This document shows positions 7,641 through 15,960 of a DNA stretch of 41,910 nt, piece by piece. The stretch covers positions 1 to 41,910 of the forward strand of contig JAJPHW010000021.1 of the NCBI GenBank assembly GCA_021325035.1, given 5' to 3'. The position numbers and the translations under genes are program-made. The notes beneath the pieces were generated by a model. It saw nothing but the letters and a program-made list of their open reading frames with translations, was not told the DNA's origin and did not search any database. The DNA is from Terriglobia bacterium. GTDB lineage: Bacteria > Acidobacteriota > Terriglobia > Terriglobales > Acidobacteriaceae. Each line of letters begins with the position of its first letter. Within the stretch, counting starts at the first letter, position 1.

Positions 7641-8861
7641 CTATTGCGTTACCACCGTCGCCCAATTTTCAAAGATTTGCGGCTTTCCGCCCCGCACCAC
7701 AGTGGGATAAACGTGACTCAATCCTTTATGGCGTTGCGGGCTAAACTCCAGCTTGGATGAACCAAAACCGATGTCAAAGTCATGCAATGATTCAATGCCT
7801 TGTATGAACTTCTCGCGTGTCGGAGTCGCCCCAGCCCGCTTCAATCCTTCTGCAACGACCATTGCATCCACGAACGCTTCCAGACTGACAAAACTGGGTT
7901 GTGTTCCAGACATATACTTCGTCAAGCTGTCCTGATACAGCTTTACCGTGGGCAAATCGAGCCGGTCGTACGGAGGTACTACCTGCGTAATGACCATTCC
8001 CTCGGAATCCTTGCCTGCCGCGGTAATTAAGGCTTCGGTCCCGACGAAGGAAACGGCTAAAAACACCGGCCTCCAACCCTGCGCATGCGCCTGTTTCAAG
8101 ATTTCAGCCGCGGGCGCATACGGCCCGGCCAGTACCACCGCTTCCGGTTTTGCCGCGCGCACCGCAGTAATTCCTTTACCGACATCAAGCGTGTTACGCA
8201 CAAATGAACCGGTCGCGGCCAGCTCTGCCGAATGTTTGGATAACGCCAGTTTCACGCCATCCAAAATCGCTTTGCCGAATCCATCGTCCTGATAGATGAC
8301 AGCAATCTTATGAACTCCGGCAGACCAAAGATTATCCACCTGTACTCGGGTTTCATCTTCGTAAGAGGCGCGGATATTGAAAATCTCAGGTTTCACTGGC
8401 TCATAGAGAAATTGCGCGCCCGTTAACAGCCCAACAATGGGCACGTGGTCGGCCTCCGCCAGCGGTAAATATTTCGCGGCTGTCGGAGTTCCCACGAAGA
8501 ACCCGCCGGCAAATACCTGTTCTTTCTTGAGGGAGGCAAAACATCCACTGGCTTTCTCGGGATCGTAACTGTCATCGAATGATGATAGGTGCAGCTTGCG
8601 GCCATTCACGCCGCCGTGATCATTGATGTAATTGAAATAGGCCGTTGCTCCCAGAACCATCTGCAACCCAAGCTGACGGGCTGGGCCATCCAGAGCCGAG
8701 CATGACCCAATCTTGATTTCACTTGCGTTAATTCCAGGAGTACTTTGGGCCGCCAATGTTCCTAAGAACCCAAAAGTAGAGAGGAGACACAAAACCGCTA
8801 AATGCGGCCAAATTTCACCTGAATGTTTGAACGTTCGACCCAGACCCGAAGACATGCCCAT
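7641..8861 (-). CDS. ABC transporter substrate-binding protein (Leu/Ile/Val-type, Peripla_BP_6)
   Basis: 406 residues. The start is the ATG at 8861, because an AGGAG Shine-Dalgarno sequence lies 7 bp before it; a longer TTG start at 8882 would begin upstream of that site. After a signal sequence (hydrophobic about residues 14-35, cut near LAAQS) come the family marks EIKIGSCSALDGPARQLG, YFNYINDHGGVNGRKL and VAVIYQDDG-like (here IAVIYQDDGFGKAI), typical of branched-chain amino acid-type binding proteins. No permease or ATPase gene lies beside it, so it is an orphan component, and the ligand cannot be told. It is transcribed away from thrS. Confidence 0.88.
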   Translation of the reverse strand: MGMSSGLGRTFKHSGEIWPHLAVLCLLSTFGFLGTLAAQSTPGINASEIKIGSCSALDGPARQLGLQMVLGATAYFNYINDHGGVNGRKLHLSSFDDSYDPEKASGCFASLKKEQVFAGGFFVGTPTAAKYLPLAEADHVPIVGLLTGAQFLYEPVKPEIFNIRASYEDETRVQVDNLWSAGVHKIAVIYQDDGFGKAILDGVKLALSKHSAELAATGSFVRNTLDVGKGITAVRAAKPEAVVLAGPYAPAAEILKQAHAQGWRPVFLAVSFVGTEALITAAGKDSEGMVITQVVPPYDRLDLPTVKLYQDSLTKYMSGTQPSFVSLEAFVDAMVVAEGLKRAGATPTREKFIQGIESLHDFDIGFGSSKLEFSPQRHKGLSHVYPTVVRGGKPQIFENWATVVTQ

Positions 8862-9074
8862 CGAGAGACTCCTCGATCGCAAAATTTTTTAATAATTTTC
8901 GCAAGTGCCGAAACCAACTGGGCAACGGAAGGCGCCCCATTGCGGCAAGACTACACTTGCCGGCGGAATCATGTCATTGAAATTTTCCTACGCGAGCCAT
9001 ACTTGGCAACAAACGCGAGCGTTCGGTCGCGGGTTTGACCCTCCTTCAAACCCTCCTTTAGACTCGAAATACTC

Positions 9075-11021
9075 ATGTCAGCCAATATTCACATCAAGCT
9101 TCCCGACGGAAGCACCAAAGAAGTCCCGCAGGGGACCACCGCGCTCGATATCGCCAAGTCCATCAGCCCTCGTCTGGCCGATGCTGCTCTGGTCGCCAAA
9201 ACCAACGGCGATCTCATTGACCTCACCAAACCTCTCGAAAAAGACACCGACCTGCGGATTCTGACCGAGAAAGATCCCGAGTCGCTTGCCGTTTACCGGC
9301 ATTCGTCCGCGCACCTTCTTGCCGCTGCGGTGCTCGAATTGTTTCCTGAGACCAAGCTGGGGCACGGTCCATCCACCGAAACCGGATTTTTCTACGATTT
9401 CTATCGTCCCACTCCGTTTACGCCCGAAGACCTGCAAAAAATCGAAGCCAAAATGCAGGAACTCGTCCAGCAAAACATTCCTTACGCGCGTGAATTTCGT
9501 CCGCGCGAGGAAGGACTCGCCGAATTCAAGAACGACGGCGACTTCATGAAGTGCCATTTCATCGAGCAATTCACCAAGCCCGATGAAAAGATTTCCATTT
9601 ATAAAACCGGCAAATTTCTCGATTTCTGCCGCGGGCCGCATATTCCTTCGACTGGAAAAATTAAGGCGTTCAAGTTGCTCAACATTGCCGGAGCTTACTG
9701 GCTGGGCGACGAAAAAAATCCCCAGCTCCAACGCATCTACGGAACTTCGTTCTTTTCGAAGAAAGACCTCGATGCCTACCTGAACAGCCTGGAAGAAGCC
9801 AAGAAACGCGACCATCGCGTGCTGGGCCAGCAGCTCGATCTTTTCTCCATTCAGGAACTTGCCGGCCCCGGCCTGATTTTCTGGCATCCCAAGGGCGGCA
9901 TCATCCGCAAAGAAATGGAAGACTGGATGCGCGCCGAATATCTCAAACGCGGCTATTCGCTGGTTTATACGCCGCACGTCGCGCGCCGCCAGTTGTGGCA
10001 AACCTCAGGGCACGAAGGCTATTACTCGCAAAATATGTTCGACATCATGGAGCTCGACGATGCCGAGTACCGCATGAAGCCCATGAATTGCCCGTTCCAT
10101 ATTTTGATCTACAAAGATTCACTCAAGTCCTACCGTGATTTACCAGTGCGGTTGGGCGAACTGGGAACGGTCTATCGTTACGAGCGCTCAGGAGTGATGC
10201 ACGGCCTGCTGCGTGTGCGTGGCTTTACCCAGGACGACGCCCATATTTTCTGCACTCCCGACCAGATCGAAACCGAAATTGCCAACTGCGTCGAGTTCGC
10301 CATCGATGTCCTCCGCGATTTTGGTTTTGATAAATACGAAGTCGAGCTTTCCACCTGGGACCCGAACGACCGCAAGAGTTTCGTCGGCAGCGAAGAGCAG
10401 TGGAACCTCGCCACCGGTTCGCTTGAAAAAGTCCTGAAAGCGAAGAACATTCCCTACAAGACCATCCCCGGCGAAGCCGCATTTTACGGCCCTAAAATCG
10501 ATATCAAGCTGGTGGACGCCATCGGCCGTCTCTGGCAGCTTTCGACCGTACAGTTCGATTTCAATCTGCCCGCCCGCTTCCAACTCGAATACGTCGCCGA
10601 AGACGGCACCCGCAAGCAGCCGCTCATGGTGCACCGCGCTCTCTACGGATCGGTCGAGCGCTTCTTCGGAGTGCTCATCGAGCACTATGCCGGAGCATTT
10701 CCCGTCTGGCTGTCCCCGGTTCAGGTGGCCATGATCCCCATCGCCGAGCGCCACGTGGATTACGCCAACAAAGTCGCCGCGTCGCTGAAAGAAATCGGCG
10801 TCCGCGTCGAAGTCGATTCTCGCAACGAAAAGATGAACGCGAAAATCCGCGAACACGCCATGCAAAAAGTCCCGTTCCTGCTCGTCGTCGGCGACAAAGA
10901 AGCCGAAGCCGGCAAAGTGAATGTGCGTACTCGTGGCAAAGAGAAGACGGAAGACCTGGCGGCGACCGAATTCGTCGAAAAGATCAAAAAGCTAATCGCG
11001 GAGAAGACAGCGACGTTATAG
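9075..11021 (+). CDS. thrS: Threonyl-tRNA synthetase
   Basis: 648 residues, full length. Domains in order: TGS (about residues 1-62), the N2 editing domain with the HSSAH motif (H76, H80), the class II catalytic core, with the zinc-binding MKPMNCPFH segment and the RYERSG motif 2 part, and a C-terminal anticodon-binding domain (about 540-648). It charges tRNA-Thr and its N2 domain clears Ser-tRNA-Thr. The 213 bp upstream holds a weak promoter candidate only (TTGACC 9035-9040, 17-bp spacer, TTAGAC 9058-9063). I see no T-box specifier or tRNA-like leader. Confidence 0.98.
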   Translation: MSANIHIKLPDGSTKEVPQGTTALDIAKSISPRLADAALVAKTNGDLIDLTKPLEKDTDLRILTEKDPESLAVYRHSSAHLLAAAVLELFPETKLGHGPSTETGFFYDFYRPTPFTPEDLQKIEAKMQELVQQNIPYAREFRPREEGLAEFKNDGDFMKCHFIEQFTKPDEKISIYKTGKFLDFCRGPHIPSTGKIKAFKLLNIAGAYWLGDEKNPQLQRIYGTSFFSKKDLDAYLNSLEEAKKRDHRVLGQQLDLFSIQELAGPGLIFWHPKGGIIRKEMEDWMRAEYLKRGYSLVYTPHVARRQLWQTSGHEGYYSQNMFDIMELDDAEYRMKPMNCPFHILIYKDSLKSYRDLPVRLGELGTVYRYERSGVMHGLLRVRGFTQDDAHIFCTPDQIETEIANCVEFAIDVLRDFGFDKYEVELSTWDPNDRKSFVGSEEQWNLATGSLEKVLKAKNIPYKTIPGEAAFYGPKIDIKLVDAIGRLWQLSTVQFDFNLPARFQLEYVAEDGTRKQPLMVHRALYGSVERFFGVLIEHYAGAFPVWLSPVQVAMIPIAERHVDYANKVAASLKEIGVRVEVDSRNEKMNAKIREHAMQKVPFLLVVGDKEAEAGKVNVRTRGKEKTEDLAATEFVEKIKKLIAEKTATL

Positions 11022-11022
11022 C

Positions 11023-11076
11023 GCTGGTAAATCGCTGATTTGAATGGGACAGGCTTTCCCGTCTGCCAGCATTTTT
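11023..11076 (+). terminator. Possible thrS terminator
   Basis: Directly after the thrS stop an outer pair gctgg (11023-11027) / ccagc (11066-11070) encloses a smaller ggga / tccc hairpin and is followed by ATTTTT. The pairing is imperfect. Confidence 0.35.
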
Positions 11077-11217
11077 CAAGAAACGACAGTACTATGCCTT
11101 TGCGCCTTCGGTAATCTTTTTACTTCGGCTCGTGCCGTGTACCCTCCACCAGAGTTATAAGAACAAATTTCCCCGCACCAATAACCATTTCTTCACAAAA
11201 GTAAGGACTGCGATTAT

Positions 11218-12459
11218 ATGGCTTCTACTCCAAATGTTGCCGCCGCCGGTAGTGTGCCTTCCGCCACCGCAACCACCTCTGCTGCTGCCGCAGCTCCCGC
11301 GCCACAGATTTCGACGCCGGGGCTGTTGACGGCCATGTTGAAGACGTCCGATAAGATCAGCGATTTATTTTTCTCTCCCGGCAAGCCGCCGCTGGTGGAG
11401 ATCAATGGAAAACTGTCCCCCGCCGGCGCAATCCGCCCGCTCACTGCCGAAGAAATTCGCCAGATTTCCAATCATCTAATCGGTACCAACAAGAACGCTG
11501 CCGAAAACTTGAAAGAACACGGCTCCTGCGACGTCTCCTATAGTTTGCCCGGCGTCTGCCGCTTTCGCGTCAACGTATTCATGCAGCGCGCAACCTGCGC
11601 CATCGTCATGCGCGTAATTCCCAGCAAAATTCCTGACTTCAATGCTCTGCATCTTCCCGCAGAACTCGGCAACATCGTCGGATTGCGCAACGGAATCGTT
11701 CTGGTCACCGGCCCCACCGGCTCGGGAAAATCTTCGACGCTCGCGGCCGTCATTGACCGCGTCAATCAAGAAAAGCACTATCACATTCTTACCATTGAAG
11801 ACCCCATCGAATTTCTCCATGCCCACAAGAATTGCGTGATTCACCAGCGCGAATTGCACAGCGATACTACGAGTTTCGCTTTGGCCCTTCGCGCAGCTTT
11901 GCGGCAGGCTCCAAAAGTGATTCTCGTCGGCGAAATGCGCGATAAAGAAACCATCGAAATCGCCATGGAAGCGGCTGAAACCGGCCACCTTGTGCTCTCG
12001 ACCTTGCATACCATCGATGCCTCCAAAACCATCGAGCGCGTCATCGGCGTTTTCCCCATGGCCGAACAGGATGGCATTCGCAACCGTCTGGCGAAGAGTT
12101 TCCGCTACATCATCTCGCAGCGCCTGCTTCCTCGAAAAGACGGCACCGGGCGCATTGCGGCGCTCGAAATTCTGAAATCCACGCTGCGTACTCGCGAATA
12201 CGTTGAAAAAGGCGAGGGCGAAGGAAAGACGCTGCTCGACGCTATGCGTGTCGGCGGCGATGAAGGCATGCAGCACTTCGATGGCGAAATCGAGAAGCTT
12301 ATTCGTTCCGGCGTTGTGGACATGGAAGAAGGCCTCGGCTACGCGACCAATCCCGGCAATCTGCGCTTGGAACTGGCTGACTTCACGGGCGCACCCGCGG
12401 AATCCACGCAGGCCGATGCCGCGCCAAAAGACGAGCTTTTGGAAACAACGCAAGCCTGA
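11218..12459 (+). CDS. Type IV pilus retraction-type ATPase (PilT-like)
   Basis: 413 residues. After an Ala/Pro/Ser-rich N-terminus (about 1-35) comes the PilT/GspE N-domain, then Walker A GPTGSGKSST (165-174), the Asp-box ILTIEDPIEFLH, Walker B VILVGEMRD, and the His-box HLVLSTLHTIDASKTIERVIGVFP. This order and the short N-domain match PilT/PilU retraction ATPases rather than the larger PilB or GspE. It would power pilus disassembly from the inner-membrane base. No other pilus gene is in the window, so the role is inferred from family. The last ~30 residues are a low-complexity tail. Confidence 0.9.
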   Translation: MASTPNVAAAGSVPSATATTSAAAAAPAPQISTPGLLTAMLKTSDKISDLFFSPGKPPLVEINGKLSPAGAIRPLTAEEIRQISNHLIGTNKNAAENLKEHGSCDVSYSLPGVCRFRVNVFMQRATCAIVMRVIPSKIPDFNALHLPAELGNIVGLRNGIVLVTGPTGSGKSSTLAAVIDRVNQEKHYHILTIEDPIEFLHAHKNCVIHQRELHSDTTSFALALRAALRQAPKVILVGEMRDKETIEIAMEAAETGHLVLSTLHTIDASKTIERVIGVFPMAEQDGIRNRLAKSFRYIISQRLLPRKDGTGRIAALEILKSTLRTREYVEKGEGEGKTLLDAMRVGGDEGMQHFDGEIEKLIRSGVVDMEEGLGYATNPGNLRLELADFTGAPAESTQADAAPKDELLETTQA

Positions 12460-12470
12460 TACGAGGCTCA

Positions 12471-12533
12471 GCTTGTGTAGGGGCAGGTGTCCTCACCTGC
12501 CCAGCCGAGGATAGCCAGCTTCTCAGCTACAAT
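12471..12533 (+). repeat. Two-armed copy C of the stem-loop repeat, next to the tgt start
   Basis: Starts gcttgtgtagg and has the perfect arm 1 (ggcaggtg-TCCT-cacctgcc). A second arm agccgag / ctcagct has one mismatch. The outer closure is tgtag (12476-12480) / ctaca (12527-12531). It ends only a few bases before the tgt GTG at 12540, and its last bases form TACAAT (12528-12533). Confidence 0.65.
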
Positions 12534-12539
12534 CCCTGA

Positions 12540-13697
12540 GTGTCCCTGCAATTTCAGATTGATTCGACTTCCGGCCCTGCTCGCCGCGCCCGCCTCATCA
12601 CTCCACATGGCGAAGTCGAAACACCAGTTTTTATGCCGGTGGGAACTCTTGCTTCCGTAAAAGGCATTCCGCAAGACATTCTCGAAGACCTCGGTGTTCA
12701 GATCCTTCTCGGCAACACTTATCACCTCTATCTCCGCCCCGGCGTTGAGCAAGTACGCAAACTCGGCGGGTTGCATGGTTTTATGGCGTGGCCGCGGGCC
12801 ATCCTCACCGACTCCGGCGGGTTTCAGGTCTTCAGCCTCAACGAACTGCGCAAAGTTTCCGAAGAAGGCGTGACGTTTCGTTCTCATCTCGATGGCTCCT
12901 CGCATTTTTTCAGCCCGGAAAGCGCGATGGACGCGCAAATCGGCCTCGGCGCGGACATCATCATGGCCTTCGATGAATGTACGGAGTATCCCGCCGACGC
13001 GAAACGCATGCGCGATTCCATGGAACTGACGCTTCGATGGGCCCAGCGCAGCAAAGATCATTTCGAAGCGCATAAGCACGAAGTACCGTGGAATGTGCGT
13101 GTAGGGGCAGGTGTCCTCACCTGCCCAGCCGAGCACAGCTCGGCCACCCAGACGGGGACGTCTGGGCCTACACAAGCTTTGTTCGGCATCATCCAGGGTG
13201 GCATGGATCTCGCATTACGAAGAGAATCCGCTGAGCGCACCATCGAAATCGGCTTCCCCGGATACGCCATCGGCGGCCTCAGCGTAGGCGAGCCCCGCCA
13301 TCTTACCCGCGAAGTCGTCGAATCTACCCTGCAATTTCTTCCCCAAGACAAGCCGCGTTATTTGATGGGCGTGGGCACTCCCGAAGAAATCGTGGAATAT
13401 TCCAAAATGGGAATTGACATGATGGATTGCGTCCTTCCCACCCGCGCCGCCCGCCACGGCTTGCTGTTTACTTCCGAGGGCAAAATATCCATCAAACAGG
13501 CGCGCTATGCCGCAGATAACGGCCCGCTTGACCCGAAATGCTCCTGCCGCGTCTGCAATCGCTACTCCCGGGCCTATTTGCGCCATCTTTATGCCTCCGG
13601 CGAGGTCCTGGCGCAGGTCTTGAACACCATCCACAATCTGAGCTACTACCTTGACACTATGCAGCGGGTGCGTCATTCTATTGAACTTGGGGGCTAA
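12540..13697 (+). CDS. tgt: tRNA-guanine(34) transglycosylase (queuine TGT) with internal repeat
   Basis: 385 residues. Tgt swaps guanine 34 for preQ1 in tRNAs with GUN anticodons, a step in queuosine synthesis. Evidence: the TPVFMPVGTLASVKG start, LTDSGGFQVFSL with the catalytic-base Asp91, ALFGIIQGG, GLSVGEP, MMDCVLPTRAARHG, and a zinc site CSCRVCNRYSRAYLRHL. The start is GTG with no Shine-Dalgarno sequence, right after repeat copy C. Residues about 186-212 (VRVGAG to SGPTQ) do not belong to the family: they are the translation of repeat copy D, in frame, between the helix ending HKHEVPW and ALFGIIQGG. The enzyme probably tolerates the loop, but activity is not shown. It starts the conserved tgt-yajC-secDF order. 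Confidence 0.95.
   Translation: MSLQFQIDSTSGPARRARLITPHGEVETPVFMPVGTLASVKGIPQDILEDLGVQILLGNTYHLYLRPGVEQVRKLGGLHGFMAWPRAILTDSGGFQVFSLNELRKVSEEGVTFRSHLDGSSHFFSPESAMDAQIGLGADIIMAFDECTEYPADAKRMRDSMELTLRWAQRSKDHFEAHKHEVPWNVRVGAGVLTCPAEHSSATQTGTSGPTQALFGIIQGGMDLALRRESAERTIEIGFPGYAIGGLSVGEPRHLTREVVESTLQFLPQDKPRYLMGVGTPEEIVEYSKMGIDMMDCVLPTRAARHGLLFTSEGKISIKQARYAADNGPLDPKCSCRVCNRYSRAYLRHLYASGEVLAQVLNTIHNLSYYLDTMQRVRHSIELGG
13099..13173 (+). repeat. Complete three-armed cloverleaf repeat (copy D) inside tgt
   Basis: 75 bp, a multiple of three. Outer stem gtgtagg (13099-13105) / cctacac (13167-13173). Arm 1 is ggcaggtg (13106-13113) / cacctgcc (13118-13125), loop TCCT. Arm 2 is gccgag (13128-13133) / ctcggc (13139-13144), loop CACAG. 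Arm 3 is cccagac (13147-13153) / gtctggg (13160-13166), closing further with a g-c pair over GGGA. All stems are perfect. The flank aagc at 13174-13177 matches the reverse complement of the gctt that opens the other copies. Confidence 0.9.
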
Positions 13698-13945
13698 ACC
13701 GTTTTTCTGGTAGTTGGACAGTAGAATTTCAGGTCTCAACGGAAACAGTCCACATCCCGGTTCGCCTAAGAGTAAGTCTGAATTTCGCGCCAGAAACTGA
13801 AGGAATCTCCGGCCTGCACCAGCCAGAACTCCTGCGGTATCAAGCTCGATGAAGCAAGGTTGAAAGCAAGCGCAATCGCGCCCGGCGCGGTTTCGTCCAG
13901 ATTTCAGTAAATCAGGTTAAGTCAAAGTCAGGTTAAGCCAAAGTG
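13698..13945 (+). other. Gap between tgt and yajC
   Basis: 248 bp without a gene. I see no convincing ORF, tRNA or hairpin terminator. Just before yajC there is a 16-bp tandem repeat (listed separately). Confidence 0.6.
13913..13944 (+). repeat. 16-bp tandem duplication before yajC
   Basis: caggttaagtcaaagt (13913-13928) is followed at once by caggttaagccaaagt (13929-13944), one base different. It abuts the yajC start codon. Confidence 0.8.
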
Positions 13946-14272
13946 ATGATAGGCAGTCTCAATCTGTTCGCGCTACAGGCTCCGGGCGGCTCGCTCGGAT
14001 GGCTGGGTTTTGCCCCGCTCATTTTCATTTTCGCCATTTTTTATTTCCTTTTGATCATGCCGCAACAGCGCCGCCAGAAGAAATGGCAGCAAATGCTCAG
14101 CGAGTTGAAAACCGGAGACAAGGTCGTGACGACCGGGGGCCTGCGCGGCACCATCATCGCGCTCAAAGACGACTCCCTGCATTTGCGCGTTCCGCCGGAC
14201 AATTTGCGTTTGGAAGTGAGCCGTGGCGCCATCGCCTCAGTGGTTACCGGGGATGAGGCTGCAAAGTCATAG
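13946..14272 (+). CDS. yajC: Preprotein translocase subunit YajC
   Basis: 108 residues from the ATG at 13946; a GTG at 13943 is an alternative one codon earlier. One membrane helix (about residues 19-37, FAPLIFIFAIFYFLLIMP) is followed by QQRRQKKWQQML and a cytoplasmic beta domain with LKTGDKVVTTGGLRGTI, the family signature. YajC associates with SecDF and the SecYEG channel. It lies between tgt and secD as in many bacteria. Confidence 0.95.
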   Translation: MIGSLNLFALQAPGGSLGWLGFAPLIFIFAIFYFLLIMPQQRRQKKWQQMLSELKTGDKVVTTGGLRGTIIALKDDSLHLRVPPDNLRLEVSRGAIASVVTGDEAAKS

Positions 14273-14325
14273 CAGGATTTGTATTTAGCAGAAATTAGCA
14301 ATCAAGATTGGACAGAATTTTCGTT

Positions 14326-15939
14326 ATGAATAAGAATTTAGGCATAAAACTCATCGTCATCGCCGCAACGCTGCTGGTATTTCTCTTCGGCATCTTTGGC
14401 ATCCCCAAGCAATGGACCGGGCAAGGCTTGCTCGACTCCATGCAGGACCGCATTCATTTGGGCCTCGACCTCAAGGGCGGCACGCACTTGATTCTGCAAG
14501 TTCAGGTGAATGATGCAGTAAACGTGGAAACCGACAATGCAATGGAGCGGCTGAAGGCGGGAATGCGCAGCCACAAAGTCAACTACGCCGACATCACTAA
14601 GCCTGATGTCAATGCGCCGGAACGCATTGTTCTCAAAGGCGTTCCGCCTGAGTCAAGCTCTGATCTGCGTTCCATCGTCAGCGATAATTTGCCTGAATAC
14701 GATTTGGCCTCCGGCGCGGAAAACACCTTTACCGTTACCATGAAGCTTCAGGCCTTGGCAGATTTGAAAAATCGCGCTGTCGCCCAAGCCATTGAAACCA
14801 TTCGTAATCGCATTGACCAGTTGGGCGTCAGTGAGCCGATCATTCAAGAACACGGCTTAGGCGATTATCAGATTCTGGTTCAGCTTCCCGGTGTGGACGA
14901 TCCTGCCCGCGTAAAAGACATCATGCAGTCCACGGCGATGCTTTCCATTCGGCAGTCGCTGGGTGGGCCATATCCGAGTCAGGAAGCGGCATTGCAGGAA
15001 AAAGGCGGAGTTCTGCCGCCGGATGCCGAGTTGCTCCCCGGCAAGAACATCGGAGCCCAGCAAGGCGACAATGGGCCAGTCTGGTATTTGGTTTCACGCG
15101 TGGCTGCTGTCACCGGACGTGATTTGCGTGATGCGCAACCCTCGCGCGACGAAAACGGTACGCCGTCAGTCGCCTTCAACCTGACAAATCAGGGTGGGAC
15201 CAAATTCGCCAGCTTCACCGGCGCGCACGTCGGCGACAGCTTGGCGGTTGTACTCGACAATAAAGTTCAGGAAGTCGCGGTTATCAAGAGTCAGATTCAT
15301 GACTCCGGTACCATCGAAGGGCGCTTTACCGAGCAGGAAACAAAAGATCTTTCCATGGTTCTTCGTTCGGGCGCGCTTCCAGCGGGAATTAAATACCTCG
15401 AAGAGCGCACCGTGGGCCCGTCGCTTGGCTCCGATTCCATCCGTGCCGGCGTTCGCGCCGCGATCATCGGCATGTTGGCGGTGTTGATCTTCATGCTGAT
15501 TTACTATCGCGCCGCTGGAATCAACGCAGACGTCGCGCTGATTCTGAATTTGATCATTCTGCTGGGCTTCCTCGGATTCAGTCAGGCAACATTGACGCTT
15601 CCCGGAATTGCCGGAGTGATTCTGACAGTCGGTATGGGCGTGGACTCGAACGTACTGATCTTTGAGCGTATTCGTGAAGAATTACGCAATGGAAAAACGC
15701 CGCCTTCGGCGGTGGAGCAGGGCTTTGGCCATGCCTGGATCACCATCGTCGATACGCACGTTACGACGATCGTTTCGGCGGTCATCCTGTTCCTGTTCGG
15801 AACCGGCCCGGTGAAAGGGTTCGCAGTGACGCTCAGCTTCGGTCTCTTTGCGAATCTGTTTACCGCAGTCTTCGTGTCGCGCGTAATTTTCGATTGGGTT
15901 TTAAGCCGCAAACAGCGCGGTGAGGCATTAAGCATTTAG
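14326..15939 (+). CDS. secD: Protein translocase subunit SecD
   Basis: 537 residues from the ATG at 14326 (MNKNLGIKLIVIAAT), preferred over a TTG at 14308 because the first membrane helix then starts normally. SecD with SecF uses the proton gradient to pull proteins through SecYEG on the periplasmic side. The signature LGLDLKGGTHL follows the first helix; a large periplasmic P1 domain (to about residue 365) follows, then the five-helix C-terminal part with GMGVDSNVLIFERIREELRNGK and the Asp of the proton path. 53 bp after yajC, 21 bp before secF. Confidence 0.97.
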   Translation: MNKNLGIKLIVIAATLLVFLFGIFGIPKQWTGQGLLDSMQDRIHLGLDLKGGTHLILQVQVNDAVNVETDNAMERLKAGMRSHKVNYADITKPDVNAPERIVLKGVPPESSSDLRSIVSDNLPEYDLASGAENTFTVTMKLQALADLKNRAVAQAIETIRNRIDQLGVSEPIIQEHGLGDYQILVQLPGVDDPARVKDIMQSTAMLSIRQSLGGPYPSQEAALQEKGGVLPPDAELLPGKNIGAQQGDNGPVWYLVSRVAAVTGRDLRDAQPSRDENGTPSVAFNLTNQGGTKFASFTGAHVGDSLAVVLDNKVQEVAVIKSQIHDSGTIEGRFTEQETKDLSMVLRSGALPAGIKYLEERTVGPSLGSDSIRAGVRAAIIGMLAVLIFMLIYYRAAGINADVALILNLIILLGFLGFSQATLTLPGIAGVILTVGMGVDSNVLIFERIREELRNGKTPPSAVEQGFGHAWITIVDTHVTTIVSAVILFLFGTGPVKGFAVTLSFGLFANLFTAVFVSRVIFDWVLSRKQRGEALSI

Positions 15940-15960
15940 TTCTTAAAGGTTGGTGGCAGC

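Noticed and set aside
8862-9074. T-box or other riboswitch leader of thrS
   Set aside because: No T-box sequence, specifier loop or terminator/antiterminator pair is visible.
9078-10001. 307-codon open frame on the minus strand
   Set aside because: It is antisense to thrS, has no recognisable domain and reflects the codon bias of the real gene.
11476-12453. 325-codon open frame on the minus strand
   Set aside because: It mirrors the pilT-like gene and encodes a Phe/His/Asp-rich nonsense-like protein.
13099-13173. A tRNA gene, because the element folds as a cloverleaf
   Set aside because: There is no acceptor CCA position, no T-loop (GTTCRA) and no D-loop; arm sizes do not fit tRNA.
13698-13912. 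Small RNA (such as 6S) in the tgt-yajC gap
   Set aside because: I could not find a long bulged helix or any conserved 6S feature by eye.
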